Source of the DNA: Viridibacillus sp050279675
GTDB taxonomy: Bacteria; Bacillota; Bacilli; Bacillales_A; Planococcaceae
NCBI RefSeq assembly: GCF_050279675.1
Contig: NZ_JBNNUK010000006.1
Coordinates: forward strand, 62,001 to 126,000
DNA: 64,000 bases
Direction of reading: 5' to 3'
In this document: positions 43,947-52,737 of the stretch, piece after piece
Layout: the number at the start of each line of letters is the position of its first letter
Numbering within the stretch: the first letter of the stretch is position 1
Notes under the pieces: model-generated
The model's input: only the letters and a program-made list of their open reading frames with translations
The model's database searches: none
Told to the model about the DNA's origin: nothing
Program-made: the position numbers and the translations under genes

Positions 43947-44744
43947 ATGGTTCGCCTATATACAGATGACTTAAGCATTGGTTATGGTGACCGTTTAATT
44001 GTCAAAGAATTGAGTATATCAATTCCTGATAAGAAAATTACAACGATCATCGGCGCAAATGGTTGTGGTAAATCAACGCTTTTGAAAACAATGACTCGTA
44101 TTATTTCACAGCAATCAGGTGCAGTCTTGCTAGATGGTGAAAATATTGCTAAGCAAAACACGAAGGACTTAGCGAGTAAAATGGCTATTCTCCCTCAAAC
44201 ACCAGAGAGTGTTAGTGGATTGACCGTCGGAGAACTTGTATCCTATGGAAGATTTCCTTATCAAAAAGGACTAGGTCGACTAACAAAAGAGGATTATGAC
44301 GTCATTGAATGGGCTCTCGATGTAACAGGAACTACTGAATTCAAATATCGCTCTGTTGACTCATTATCAGGCGGACAGAGACAACGTGTTTGGATTGCCA
44401 TGGCGCTTGCACAAGAGACAGAGATTATTTTCCTTGATGAGCCAACAACTTATCTAGATTTAGCTCATCAATTAGAAGTTCTCAACCTTTTACAAAAGTT
44501 AAACGAAGAACAAGAACGTACTATTATCATGGTATTACATGATTTAAACCAAGCAGCACGTTTTGCTGATTATATTATTGCTTTAAAAGATGGAGAAATC
44601 GTGAAGGCAGGAAATTGCGAGGATGTTATTACAGCTGATGTACTTGAAAAAGTATTCGCGATCGATGCCCATATCGGAAAAGATCCTAGAACAAACAAAC
44701 CAATGTGTGTCACATATGATTTATTAAAAGGAGCAGAAAAATGA
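43947..44744 (+). CDS. Ferric-siderophore ABC transporter ATPase
   Basis: 265 residues, FecE/FhuC type: Walker A GANGCGKST, signature LSGGQRQRVWIAMALAQ, Walker B IIFLDEPTTYLDLAHQ, and MVLHDLNQAARFAD. The 'TYLDLAHQ' and 'VLHDLNQA' forms are diagnostic of iron-siderophore/B12 ATPases. ATG start with CGGAGGTTAG upstream; overlaps the next gene by ATGA. First gene, directly behind the Fur box. Confidence 0.92.
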   Translation: MVRLYTDDLSIGYGDRLIVKELSISIPDKKITTIIGANGCGKSTLLKTMTRIISQQSGAVLLDGENIAKQNTKDLASKMAILPQTPESVSGLTVGELVSYGRFPYQKGLGRLTKEDYDVIEWALDVTGTTEFKYRSVDSLSGGQRQRVWIAMALAQETEIIFLDEPTTYLDLAHQLEVLNLLQKLNEEQERTIIMVLHDLNQAARFADYIIALKDGEIVKAGNCEDVITADVLEKVFAIDAHIGKDPRTNKPMCVTYDLLKGAEK

Positions 44745-45667
44745 AAAAGTTATTTTTTCCATTCTTATTATTATTCGTTCTAATCATTGCCGGTTGTGGC
44801 AATAAAACTGAAGATAAAGCTGAGGATACTTCAGCAGATAAAAACAATGAGCCGAAGACGATTACATATGAATCTGAAAATGGCCCAGTAGAAGTGCCAG
44901 CTAACCCACAAAAAGTAGTAGTATTAGGTTCTTTTGCAGGTAACGTAATGTCACTTGATGTACCACTTGTAGGGGTTGATGCTTGGGCAAAAATGAATCC
45001 TCGCTTTGATTCAACTTTAAAAGATGTTGAAGAAGTAACAGATGAAGATATAGAGAAAATTATAGAACTTGAACCAGACTTAATCATTGGTCTTTCAACT
45101 GCTAAAAACATTGATAAACTAAAAGAAATCGCTCCGACAGTAACATTTACTTACGGAAAAGTAGACTACCTTACACAACATTTAGAAATTGGTAAATTAT
45201 TAAACAAAGAAAAAGAAGCAAAAGCATGGGTTGATGATTTTAAAGAACGTGCTGCTATTGCAGGTGATGAAATCCGAGCTAAAATCGGGGAAGATACAAC
45301 AGTTTCTGTCATTGAAAATTTCAATAAAGACCTATATGTATACGGCGATCACTGGGGCCGTGGAACAGAAATTTTATATCAAGAAATGAAATTAAAGATG
45401 CCTAAAAAAGTAGAAGAATCGGTCTTAAAAGACGGCTATTATGCTCTATCTCAAGAAGTCTTACCTGATTATGCTGGTGACTATGTTATCTTAAGTAAAT
45501 TCTCGGATAGTGATAATTCATTCCAAAAAACAGAAACATTTAAAAACATTCCTGCTGTTAAAAATGGGCATGTATATGAAGTAAATGCTAATGAATTCTA
45601 TTTCAATGATCCGCTAACTCTAGAATATCAATTAGAATTCTTCAAAGACCATTTCTTAGGAAAATAA
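44741..45667 (+). CDS. Ferric-siderophore binding lipoprotein
   Basis: 308 residues. Lipoprotein signal with lipobox IAGC (~18-21), acidic linker, then a class III (FhuD/FecB-type) binding protein: ITYESENGPVEVPANPQKVVVL, ELEPDLIIGLSTAK, AYYFND-like ANEFYFNDPLTLEYQLEF. The lobe sequence is closest to hydroxamate/citrate-type binders, but the exact siderophore cannot be read. Start is translationally coupled to the ATPase gene. Confidence 0.9.
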   Translation: MKKLFFPFLLLFVLIIAGCGNKTEDKAEDTSADKNNEPKTITYESENGPVEVPANPQKVVVLGSFAGNVMSLDVPLVGVDAWAKMNPRFDSTLKDVEEVTDEDIEKIIELEPDLIIGLSTAKNIDKLKEIAPTVTFTYGKVDYLTQHLEIGKLLNKEKEAKAWVDDFKERAAIAGDEIRAKIGEDTTVSVIENFNKDLYVYGDHWGRGTEILYQEMKLKMPKKVEESVLKDGYYALSQEVLPDYAGDYVILSKFSDSDNSFQKTETFKNIPAVKNGHVYEVNANEFYFNDPLTLEYQLEFFKDHFLGK

Positions 45668-45703
45668 GTATTACTAATTTTAAAATAGGAATGATGATTA
45701 ACT

Positions 45704-46714
45704 ATGACAAAAGAAAAACAACAATCCATACCGTTTGTTATTAAATTCATAGTAGGAATTATCGTTCTGATCTGTATATTTACAGTAGCTATGGTATTCG
45801 GTGCTGCAAATACTTCTGTAAGAGAAGTATGGCTAGCTATTACTTCAGACTCAGCGAGTGATACCATTACGATGATTCGAGAAATCCGTTTACCAAGAGA
45901 GGTCGGCGCCATTTTTGTTGGTGCCGCCCTTTCTGTTGCGGGTGCTATTATGCAAGGCATGACACGAAATCCATTAGCAGATCCAGGTTTACTTGGACTA
46001 ACCGCTGGTGCAAATGCTGCTCTAGCCATCACCTTTGCTCTTCTACCCTCCACAAATTATTTTGGCATTATGATTGCATGTTTCATAGGTGCCGCAATTG
46101 GCGCTGTTTTAGTATTTGGAATTGGCATGTTAAAAAGAGGTGGATTTTCTCCACTGCGAATGGTGTTAGCTGGAACTGCAGTCTCTGCATTCCTTTATGC
46201 AATAGCTGACGGGGTAGCCTTATACTTTAAAATTTCACAAAATGTTTCTATGTGGACAGCTGGAGGCCTTGTGGGCACTTCATGGAGTCAGTTACAGCTA
46301 ATTATTCCTATTATTATTGTAGGTCTAATTGTAGCTCTCCTTCTCTCAAGACAGCTCACTTTACTAAGTTTAAGTGAAGAAGTAGCAGTTGGCCTAGGAC
46401 AAAATACAATGCGTGTAAAAATCATTTTATTTTTCATCATTATCATCTTAGTTGGAACATCAGTAGCACTTGTAGGGAATATGGCCTTCATCGGTTTAAT
46501 GGTACCTCACATCGTGCGTGCCATTGTCGGTACGGATTATCGTCTCGTTATTCCCATGTCAGCAATTACAGGGGCTTCCTTTATGCTGTTAGCTGATACA
46601 GTTGGACGCACAATTAACGCACCTTATGAAACGCCTATCGCTGCTATTATTGCTGTTTTAGGACTACCGTTCTTTTTAATCATTGTTCGTAGAGGGGGCA
46701 AAGTATTCTCATGA
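45704..46714 (+). CDS. Ferric-siderophore ABC permease (FecCD family)
   Basis: 336 residues, nine to ten helices, FecCD motifs LPREVGAIFVGAALSVAGAIMQGMTRNPLADPG and FIGLMVPHIVRAIVGTDYRLVIP. Partner of the second permease, overlapping it by four bases (ATGA). GGAATGATGATTAACT precedes the ATG. Confidence 0.92.
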   Translation: MTKEKQQSIPFVIKFIVGIIVLICIFTVAMVFGAANTSVREVWLAITSDSASDTITMIREIRLPREVGAIFVGAALSVAGAIMQGMTRNPLADPGLLGLTAGANAALAITFALLPSTNYFGIMIACFIGAAIGAVLVFGIGMLKRGGFSPLRMVLAGTAVSAFLYAIADGVALYFKISQNVSMWTAGGLVGTSWSQLQLIIPIIIVGLIVALLLSRQLTLLSLSEEVAVGLGQNTMRVKIILFFIIIILVGTSVALVGNMAFIGLMVPHIVRAIVGTDYRLVIPMSAITGASFMLLADTVGRTINAPYETPIAAIIAVLGLPFFLIIVRRGGKVFS

Positions 46715-47718
46715 TTGCACCTTATTTGATTAGAAGACAACGATTAATCATATTGATACTATGCGTATTAATTATAGCAACATTTATTATCAGTTTAGGA
46801 ATGGGTGCATCTTCTGTTTCATTTGACCGTATCATTCCAACCATTCTCGGTAACGGTACTTTCAAAGAAGAGTTCGTGCTCTTCTCAATACGCTTACCTC
46901 GTATTCTTATAACAGTTTTAGCAGGTATGGCGCTTGCCCTATCTGGTTCTATCTTACAAAGCATTACACGTAATGATTTAGCTGATCCAGGAATTATCGG
47001 GATTAATGCTGGTGCCGGAGTTGGCGTAGCTATTTTCTTTTTATTTTTCCCTGTTGATGTTGGATCTTTTATATATGTCTTACCGGCAGTCGCCTTTTTA
47101 GGTGCTTTGTTAACGGCTATATTGATATATGCATTTTCTTATAGTAAAAAAGAAGGTCTACAACCAGTACGCTTAGTTTTGGTCGGTATTGGATTTTCAA
47201 TGGCGCTTTCAGGCGTGATGATTGTTCTAATCTCATCAGCTGAACGTACAAAGGTGGATTTTATCGCCAAATGGCTTGCGGGTAATATTTGGGGAACTGA
47301 CTGGCCTTTTGTTTGGGCAATTTTGCCTTGGCTTGCTATATTAATCCCTTTCACACTATTTAAGGCGAATAAGCTAAACTTATTAAACTTGAGTGAACCT
47401 GTCGCTATAGGAGTGGGCGTTTCGCTAGAGAAGGAAAGGATTGTTTTACTTTTAACTGCTGTAGCTTTAGCTGCTTCTGCAGTTTCAGTGACGGGTGGTA
47501 TTGCCTTCATTGGTCTTTTGTCGCCTCACATTGCGAAAGCATTAGTAGGACCGAGAAATCAGTTATTCATACCAGTAGCTATTTTAACTGGCGGTTGGCT
47601 GTTACTACTTGCGGATACTATAGGGCGTAATATTATAAGCTTCAGTAGCATTCCAGCAGGTATTATCGTATCTCTTATTGGTGCGCCATACTTCATATAC
47701 CTGTTATTTAAAAAATAG
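46711..47718 (+). CDS. Ferric-siderophore ABC permease (FecCD family), second subunit
   Basis: 335 residues, same fold as its neighbour: RLPRILITVLAGMALALSGSILQSITRNDLADPG and FIGLLSPHIAKALVGPRNQLFIP. The two permeases form the heterodimeric pore. Last gene of the ATPase-binding protein-permease-permease operon, with a terminator 6 bases later. Confidence 0.92.
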   Translation: MIAPYLIRRQRLIILILCVLIIATFIISLGMGASSVSFDRIIPTILGNGTFKEEFVLFSIRLPRILITVLAGMALALSGSILQSITRNDLADPGIIGINAGAGVGVAIFFLFFPVDVGSFIYVLPAVAFLGALLTAILIYAFSYSKKEGLQPVRLVLVGIGFSMALSGVMIVLISSAERTKVDFIAKWLAGNIWGTDWPFVWAILPWLAILIPFTLFKANKLNLLNLSEPVAIGVGVSLEKERIVLLLTAVALAASAVSVTGGIAFIGLLSPHIAKALVGPRNQLFIPVAILTGGWLLLLADTIGRNIISFSSIPAGIIVSLIGAPYFIYLLFKK

Positions 47719-47723
47719 ACTTT

Positions 47724-47750
47724 AACCTCTCATTTAAGAGAGGTTTTTTC
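47724..47750 (+). terminator. Terminator of the siderophore operon
   Basis: AACCTCTC / GAGAGGTT with a 6-base loop and a T6 run. Confidence 0.88.
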
Positions 47751-47821
47751 ATTATCATATTCCATTCAACTTCACTGTCTGTATGATTTTGAGCTGCGAA
47801 CAACTTAACTATTTAAGAGTA

Positions 47822-48823
47822 TTAAAGCAAAATAAATATTAGGATCAACGCGAAAATAATTTGGAATAGACCAATCCCACCTGCATAGGCAGATAATTCC
47901 CACCCATGCTGTGTTAAATCTTTTATATTAACACTCATACCAATACCTGCAAGCGCTATAATTTCCAAATAGTTCCCAAAAACTTTGATAGGATGTGTAA
48001 TTGATGCTGGAAATAGTAAAATGCTATTGATAATACATAGTAATAAAAAACCAGCAACATACCAAGGTACAATTGAACCCATGCTGAATTTTTCTTTAGC
48101 AGCTTCTTGAACTTCCTGATTTGCCATCTTTACGCGTTTTAGAACAAACACAACCAGCGCTAAGAAAATAATTCTGCTGATTTTAAAAATTTCTGCCTGA
48201 TCTTTCACTGCTTCACCAACTATGCTCCCACTAGCAACTACTTGCCCTACCGATTGCAATGTCCCACCGATTAGAGCAGAAGATGGCAAAACATTATTAT
48301 GAAAAACGGTACTCGTGATAACGGGTAAAAAAATCATCAAAACCGTACCCAATAAATTTACAATTGTTATGGATACAGCCATATCAGACGTTTTCGCATT
48401 GATAGCTGGCGCAGTTGAAGCAATTGCAGAAGACCCGCAAACTGCATTACCGCTTGCCATCAATAAGCGAAAGTCCTCACCAAAACTTAATTTTTTTCCC
48501 AACCAAATGACAAAAACAATTGTCCCAGCCATTTGAATAAGAATAAAAGAGATACCTGTTAACCCAATATTAAATAAAGAATTAAATGTCAGCGTTGCAC
48601 CCAATAAAATAATTGAATAGTATAGTAGATTACTTTCTGAAAACTTTATTCCTGGCCTTAACATCGAGTTAGACCCAAACTTCAAATTACCAACCAAAAT
48701 ACCTATTAAAATAGCAAATAACCCACTGCCTAAACTTGGAAAGAAACGACCAAATACCATTCCAATAAAGGCAATAATAATACAAGTTATCAATCCAGGT
48801 AGCACATTTATTATTTTCTTCAT
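47822..48823 (-). CDS. YeiH-family putative sulfate/anion exporter
   Basis: 333 residues, ~10 helices, UPF0324/YeiH family (Cons_hypoth698) with LFAILIGILVGNLKFGSNSMLRPGIKFSE and ASGNAVCGSSAIASTAPAINAK. The family is annotated as sulfate exporters with little proof. Divergent from a LysR regulator as in many genomes, which links it to sulfur or nitrogen regulation by inference only. Confidence 0.85.
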   Translation of the reverse strand: MKKIINVLPGLITCIIIAFIGMVFGRFFPSLGSGLFAILIGILVGNLKFGSNSMLRPGIKFSESNLLYYSIILLGATLTFNSLFNIGLTGISFILIQMAGTIVFVIWLGKKLSFGEDFRLLMASGNAVCGSSAIASTAPAINAKTSDMAVSITIVNLLGTVLMIFLPVITSTVFHNNVLPSSALIGGTLQSVGQVVASGSIVGEAVKDQAEIFKISRIIFLALVVFVLKRVKMANQEVQEAAKEKFSMGSIVPWYVAGFLLLCIINSILLFPASITHPIKVFGNYLEIIALAGIGMSVNIKDLTQHGWELSAYAGGIGLFQIIFALILIFILL

Positions 48824-48858
48824 TTTTTTAACCCCATTTATTTTGTTTGTACCTAAAC

Positions 48859-48885
48859 TTTACTGGAGAATTAATAATCAGTAAA
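48859..48885. promoter_or_regulatory. Probable LysR operator
   Basis: TTTACTG (48859-48865) and CAGTAAA (48879-48885), perfect 7-bp arms with a 13-base spacer, between the divergent yeiH-like and lysR-type genes. Confidence 0.55.
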
Positions 48886-48935
48886 ATACAGATAAGTAAT
48901 TATGACTATTAGTATTTCTAATAAGGAGGAATTTA

Positions 48936-49826
48936 ATGTATTACGATGCTTTAAAGACATTCGTTGCTTTAGCGGAAATAAAAAACTTCACGAAAACAGC
49001 TGAATACCTCCATATTTCTCAACCTAGCGTTAGTTTACACATAAAAAATTTAGAAACTGAGTTTAATACACAGTTGTTTTTACGCTCACCTAAATCGCTG
49101 AAAATTACCCCATCTGGTGAAATTCTCTATGACCGCGCTAAACAAATGTTAGCCATTTATGATCAGACTAAATCGGATATTCTAACACTTCAAAATGAAA
49201 TTAAAGGAAAACTGCTGATTGGCGCAAGCTTTACCATTGGCGAATACGTACTACCTTCATTACTCGTTACTTTACAGCAAAAATACCCTGAACTTGACCT
49301 GGAAGTAATAATAGGAAATACCGATGAAGTTGTCGAAGCTGTTCAATTGTTGAAGGTAGATATCGGCTTGATTGAAGGTAAAACAACCAATAAAGAGTTA
49401 ATTGTAGAACCTTTTATGGAAGACGAGTTATTGTTAGTCGCCTCACCTTCGCATGTACTTGCCCAAAAAGAAAGCGTAACAATTCAAGATTTACATAATC
49501 ACACATGGCTAACTCGAGAAGAAGGATCAGGTACACGTAATTACTTACTTCATGTACTAGAATCTAATAGTATTAATATTAAATCGCTTATCTCCATTAG
49601 CAGCAATCAAGGGTTAAAAGAATTTATGACACAAGGAATTGATGGGCTTACACTACTATCAAAGAGTGTTATTAAACATGAATTAAAAAGAGGGACACTC
49701 GCTGTTATCCCATTAGAAGACCGTATATTTAAACGGAGTTTTTCCTATGTATATTCACCTATTATGGGGAGTAAAAAGAATACCTCCATGTTCATAAAAG
49801 CAATCAACAATAAGTGGCCTATATAA
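48936..49826 (+). CDS. LysR-type regulator
   Basis: 296 residues: LysR helix-turn-helix at the start (FVALAEIKNFTKTAEYLHISQPSVSLHIKNLE) and a two-lobe ligand domain (KLLIGASFTIGEYVLPSLL). Closest in pattern to CysL/YeiE-type activators. AAGGAGGAATTTA precedes ATG 48936. Divergent from the YeiH-like exporter, so it is probably its regulator. Confidence 0.9.
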   Translation: MYYDALKTFVALAEIKNFTKTAEYLHISQPSVSLHIKNLETEFNTQLFLRSPKSLKITPSGEILYDRAKQMLAIYDQTKSDILTLQNEIKGKLLIGASFTIGEYVLPSLLVTLQQKYPELDLEVIIGNTDEVVEAVQLLKVDIGLIEGKTTNKELIVEPFMEDELLLVASPSHVLAQKESVTIQDLHNHTWLTREEGSGTRNYLLHVLESNSINIKSLISISSNQGLKEFMTQGIDGLTLLSKSVIKHELKRGTLAVIPLEDRIFKRSFSYVYSPIMGSKKNTSMFIKAINNKWPI

Positions 49827-49873
49827 AAAGCCGTTTCTTACATCAAACGAATGATGTAGAGAACGGCTTTCTT
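49825..49873. terminator. Bidirectional terminator
   Basis: AAAAAGCCGTT-CTTACATCA / TGATGTAG-AACGGCTTTCTT between converging genes. Confidence 0.85.
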
Positions 49874-49884
49874 ATTCAATACCC

Positions 49885-50619
49885 TTATTGTTTAAACGTG
49901 CGTTTTAGAAATGCCTTTGTGCGCTCATTTTGTGGATGATTAAAAATTTGCTCTGGTGAACCTTCTTCCACTATGACCCCTTTATCCATGAAAACGACAC
50001 GATCTGAAACCTCACGTGCAAATTCCATTTCATGTGTCACGATTAACATCGTAAGACCTGTACCTGCTAATTCCTTCATAACCTTTAAAACTTCTCCAAC
50101 CATCTCTGGGTCAAGCGCAGATGTTGGTTCATCAAAAAGTAAGACATCTGGTTCCATAGACAGCGCTCTAGCAATAGCAACACGTTGCTTTTGACCACCT
50201 GATAATTGGTGTGGCTTTGCATTGACATAACGATCCAATCCTACAACCTTCAAGTACTTCATAGCAACATTCTCAGCGTCACTTTTAGAGCGTTTTAAAA
50301 CCTTTGTTTGACCTACAATACAATTTGTTAATACATTCAGGTTATTAAATAAATTGAATGATTGGAATACCATACCAAGTTTTGTACGATAATTATTAAT
50401 ATTATGGTTGTTATCTAGAATATTTTCACCTTGATAAATAATCAGTCCTCCACTTGGTCTTTCTAATAAGTTAATACAACGTAGAAGCGTAGATTTCCCC
50501 GATCCTGAGGAGCCAATGACACAGACAACCTCCCCTTTGTTTACAGAGAAATCAATGTCTTTAAGAACTTCATTTGTGCCAAAGGATTTGCTTAAATGTT
50601 GTATCTCGATTACATTTTT
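49885..50619 (-). CDS. Amino-acid ABC transporter ATPase (lysine system)
   Basis: 244 residues: Walker A GSSGSGKST, signature LSGGQKQRVAIARAL, Walker B VLLFDEPTSALDPEMV, switch VTHEMEFAREV. This is the polar-amino-acid (GlnQ/HisP) type. ATG 50619 has AAAGGAGAT upstream; a longer frame to 50649 overlaps the permease. Last gene of the riboswitch-controlled operon, so it likely powers lysine import. Confidence 0.92.
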   Translation of the reverse strand, partial: KNVIEIQHLSKSFGTNEVLKDIDFSVNKGEVVCVIGSSGSGKSTLLRCINLLERPSGGLIIYQGENILDNNHNINNYRTKLGMVFQSFNLFNNLNVLTNCIVGQTKVLKRSKSDAENVAMKYLKVVGLDRYVNAKPHQLSGGQKQRVAIARALSMEPDVLLFDEPTSALDPEMVGEVLKVMKELAGTGLTMLIVTHEMEFAREVSDRVVFMDKGVIVEEGSPEQIFNHPQNERTKAFLKRTFKQ

Positions 50620-50645
50620 CATAAGTCTATCTCCTTTGCTCACAA

Positions 50646-51389
50646 TCATGCTTTTCCACCTTCTACTTGAGCTAAATCATCAAGCATTTGATAGTTTTGT
50701 GGACCATCTAATCGTTTTTCAAAGTAACGTAAAATACGTGTAATCGCAATCGTCATGATTAAATATAAAACACACGCTACAAAGAACGATTCGAAGTAAC
50801 GGAAGTTGTTTCCTGCAATCGATTTTGTTTGGAAATATAACTCAGTTACACTAATGACATTCAATACAGATGAATCCTTAATATTAATAACAAATTGGTT
50901 ACCTGTTGCTGGTAAAATGTTGCGCGCAACTTGTGGTAGCACTACATGAATCATTGCTTGCCAATGACTCATACCAATCGCTTGTGTCGCTTCAAATTGA
51001 CCTTTATCAACAGCTGTGATACCGCCACGTACAATTTCAGCCATATACGCGCCTGTGTTAATAGAAATAACTAAAACTGCTGCAAATGTACGATTCATAT
51101 CTATATCAAACGCTTGAGCAGAACCATAAAAGATTACCATTGCTTGTACAATCATTGGTGTTCCTCGGAAAATTTCCACATAGATTGCTAATATTACATT
51201 AATAAACTTCAGGAATAATCTCTTTATACCTCGCTCTGGCTTTGGTATCGTATTTATAACACCAATTAATAATCCGATAATAGCACCAAAAATTGTACCA
51301 AAAACAGCAACTAATAATGTCATCCATGCCCCTCGAAGGAACATTTCCCAGTTTTCAGTCACTATGCTTATAATCCAATCAATACTCAT
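50646..51389 (-). CDS. Amino-acid ABC transporter permease (lysine system)
   Basis: 247 residues, about five helices, HisMQ-type permease with EIFRGTPMIVQAMVIFYG and the EAA loop EATQAIGMSHWQAMIHVVLPQVARNI. A single permease gene implies a homodimer. Preceded by a stem-loop that may lower its expression relative to the binding protein. Confidence 0.92.
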   Translation of the reverse strand: MSIDWIISIVTENWEMFLRGAWMTLLVAVFGTIFGAIIGLLIGVINTIPKPERGIKRLFLKFINVILAIYVEIFRGTPMIVQAMVIFYGSAQAFDIDMNRTFAAVLVISINTGAYMAEIVRGGITAVDKGQFEATQAIGMSHWQAMIHVVLPQVARNILPATGNQFVINIKDSSVLNVISVTELYFQTKSIAGNNFRYFESFFVACVLYLIMTIAITRILRYFEKRLDGPQNYQMLDDLAQVEGGKA

Positions 51390-51413
51390 TCTGTTCCTCC
51401 TTCAAAAGCAATA

Positions 51414-51442
51414 ATACCGACTGCTTTATATGCAGCCGGTAT
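51414..51442 (-). terminator. Intra-operon stem-loop
   Basis: ATACCGACTGC / GCAGCCGGTAT with one internal mismatch and a 7-base loop between binding-protein and permease genes; a partial terminator or mRNA stabiliser. Confidence 0.6.
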
Positions 51443-51452
51443 CCGACATACA

Positions 51453-52307
51453 TTATTTTGCAGCTGGTTGGTTTTTAATCGCTGAATCCATGATTTCCGT
51501 ACGTTCTTCTTCGGAGATACCTTTTAAAATTTCATTTATTTTATCTTTTAATTCGCTCCCTTTTTGAATACCAACAGCAACTGATGTATCTTCTTCTGAT
51601 GCCTTAAAACTATCTGTAAATTCAACCATTGCAAATTTGTCATTTGCAGTAGAAGAACTGATACCTTCTGGACGTTCAGATAAATAACCATCAATAACAC
51701 CGGATTCTAATGCTACACGCATTGAAGGGAAATTATCCATTGCCGTTTGTTTTTTTACACCTTTAATTTGGTCTAATACTGCATATTGTGTTGTATTCAA
51801 CTGAGCAGTAATTTTTGCACCACTAAAATCTTGAATAGATGTAGCTTTTTCGTATTTGCTGCCTTTTTTAACGACCATTACAAATTCAGATTTGTAGTAG
51901 TTATCCGAGAAATCAATTGTCTTTTTTCGCTTTGCAATTGGCGACATACCTGCCATAATTGCATCAATTTTACCAGAAGTTAATGATGGTACTAGACCGT
52001 CCCACTCTGTTTTTACAATCACTAATTCTTTACCTAATGCATCTGCCACACGTTTAGCAATTTCAACATCATAACCACCTGCGTATTCAGAGTTACCGTC
52101 AATTTTCACACCGCCTTTTGAATCGCCTTTTTGTGTCCAGTTAAACGGAGGGTATCCCGCTTCCATACCCACTTTGAATATTTCCTTTTTTGTTTCCCCT
52201 TTAGTAGATTCACCTGATCCTGAATCCGTTTCCTTATCCCCACAACCTGCTAGTAGTAAAATCGATAATAGCATCATGCTTGAAAGAAATAACCATGTTT
52301 TTTTCAT
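51453..52307 (-). CDS. Amino-acid binding lipoprotein (lysine system)
   Basis: 284 residues: lipobox LAGC at ~19-22, linker, and a type II binding domain (SBP_bac_3) with VGMEAGYPPFNW, EYAGGYDVEIAKRVADALG and DAIMAGMSPIAKRKKTIDFSDNYY. First gene of the operon, expressed under a lysine riboswitch, which makes lysine the probable ligand. The family alone would not distinguish lysine from arginine or glutamine. Confidence 0.92.
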   Translation of the reverse strand: MKKTWLFLSSMMLLSILLLAGCGDKETDSGSGESTKGETKKEIFKVGMEAGYPPFNWTQKGDSKGGVKIDGNSEYAGGYDVEIAKRVADALGKELVIVKTEWDGLVPSLTSGKIDAIMAGMSPIAKRKKTIDFSDNYYKSEFVMVVKKGSKYEKATSIQDFSGAKITAQLNTTQYAVLDQIKGVKKQTAMDNFPSMRVALESGVIDGYLSERPEGISSSTANDKFAMVEFTDSFKASEEDTSVAVGIQKGSELKDKINEILKGISEEERTEIMDSAIKNQPAAK

Positions 52308-52373
52308 AATATGTCTCCCCCTTAGTTAATATCCACATTCTTCTTCAAGATACTAAAAAAGGCTAATATACGT

Positions 52374-52426
52374 ATAAAAAATGCGGCCCAAGATGAACTT
52401 AGGTCGCTTTGTATATTAGCCCAAAC
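52374..52426 (-). terminator. Expression platform of the lysine riboswitch
   Basis: Minus strand: GGCTAATATAC ... GCGACCTAAG-TTCAT-CTTGGGCCGC then ATTTTTTAT, with GTATATTAGCC closing an outer stem. The inner GC-rich stem and T-run form the terminator that would switch off transcription when lysine is bound. Confidence 0.8.
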
Positions 52427-52445
52427 ACCCTACTTTACCCTAAAT

Positions 52446-52619
52446 GAGATAGCACAACTCAATAAACTGGGAGGTTTATTGAGACAGTCCTGCAGCTATT
52501 AACTACAGACCCAGCATGTAATAACGAGTATTTTACAAACTTCGGCGACATCTCCTTCTCCATAGCTTCATAGTTTCTCAAGCTCCACTATAGACTAATA
52601 GATATCGCGCCTCTACCTC
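52446..52619 (-). promoter_or_regulatory. Lysine riboswitch (L box)
   Basis: The 174-base aptamer on the minus strand shows the conserved L-box parts in order: GAGGTAGAGGCGCGA, TGGAGAAGGAGATGTCGCCGA (as GGAG...GTCGCCGAAG), TGCTGGGTCTG, GCAGGACTGTC, and the closing CTATCTC that pairs with GAGGTAG to form P1. Length is typical for the family. It lies in the leader of the ABC operon at 52307-49885, followed by a terminator. Lysine binding should reduce transporter expression. Confidence 0.9.
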
Positions 52620-52661
52620 AACTATTAGAAAGTGAGGTTGTATTCAATTATCATTGTTCAC

Positions 52662-52690
52662 AGTCTACAGTACCGAACTTTCACTGTCAA
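52662..52690 (-). promoter_or_regulatory. SigA promoter of the lysine ABC operon
   Basis: -35 TTGACA (52685-52690), 17-base spacer, -10 TAGACT (52662-52667), about 40 bases before the aptamer. Confidence 0.8.
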
Positions 52691-52737
52691 CGAAAATTTA
52701 GTTGAATATTCAGAATACTTATCATTACAACTAATTT

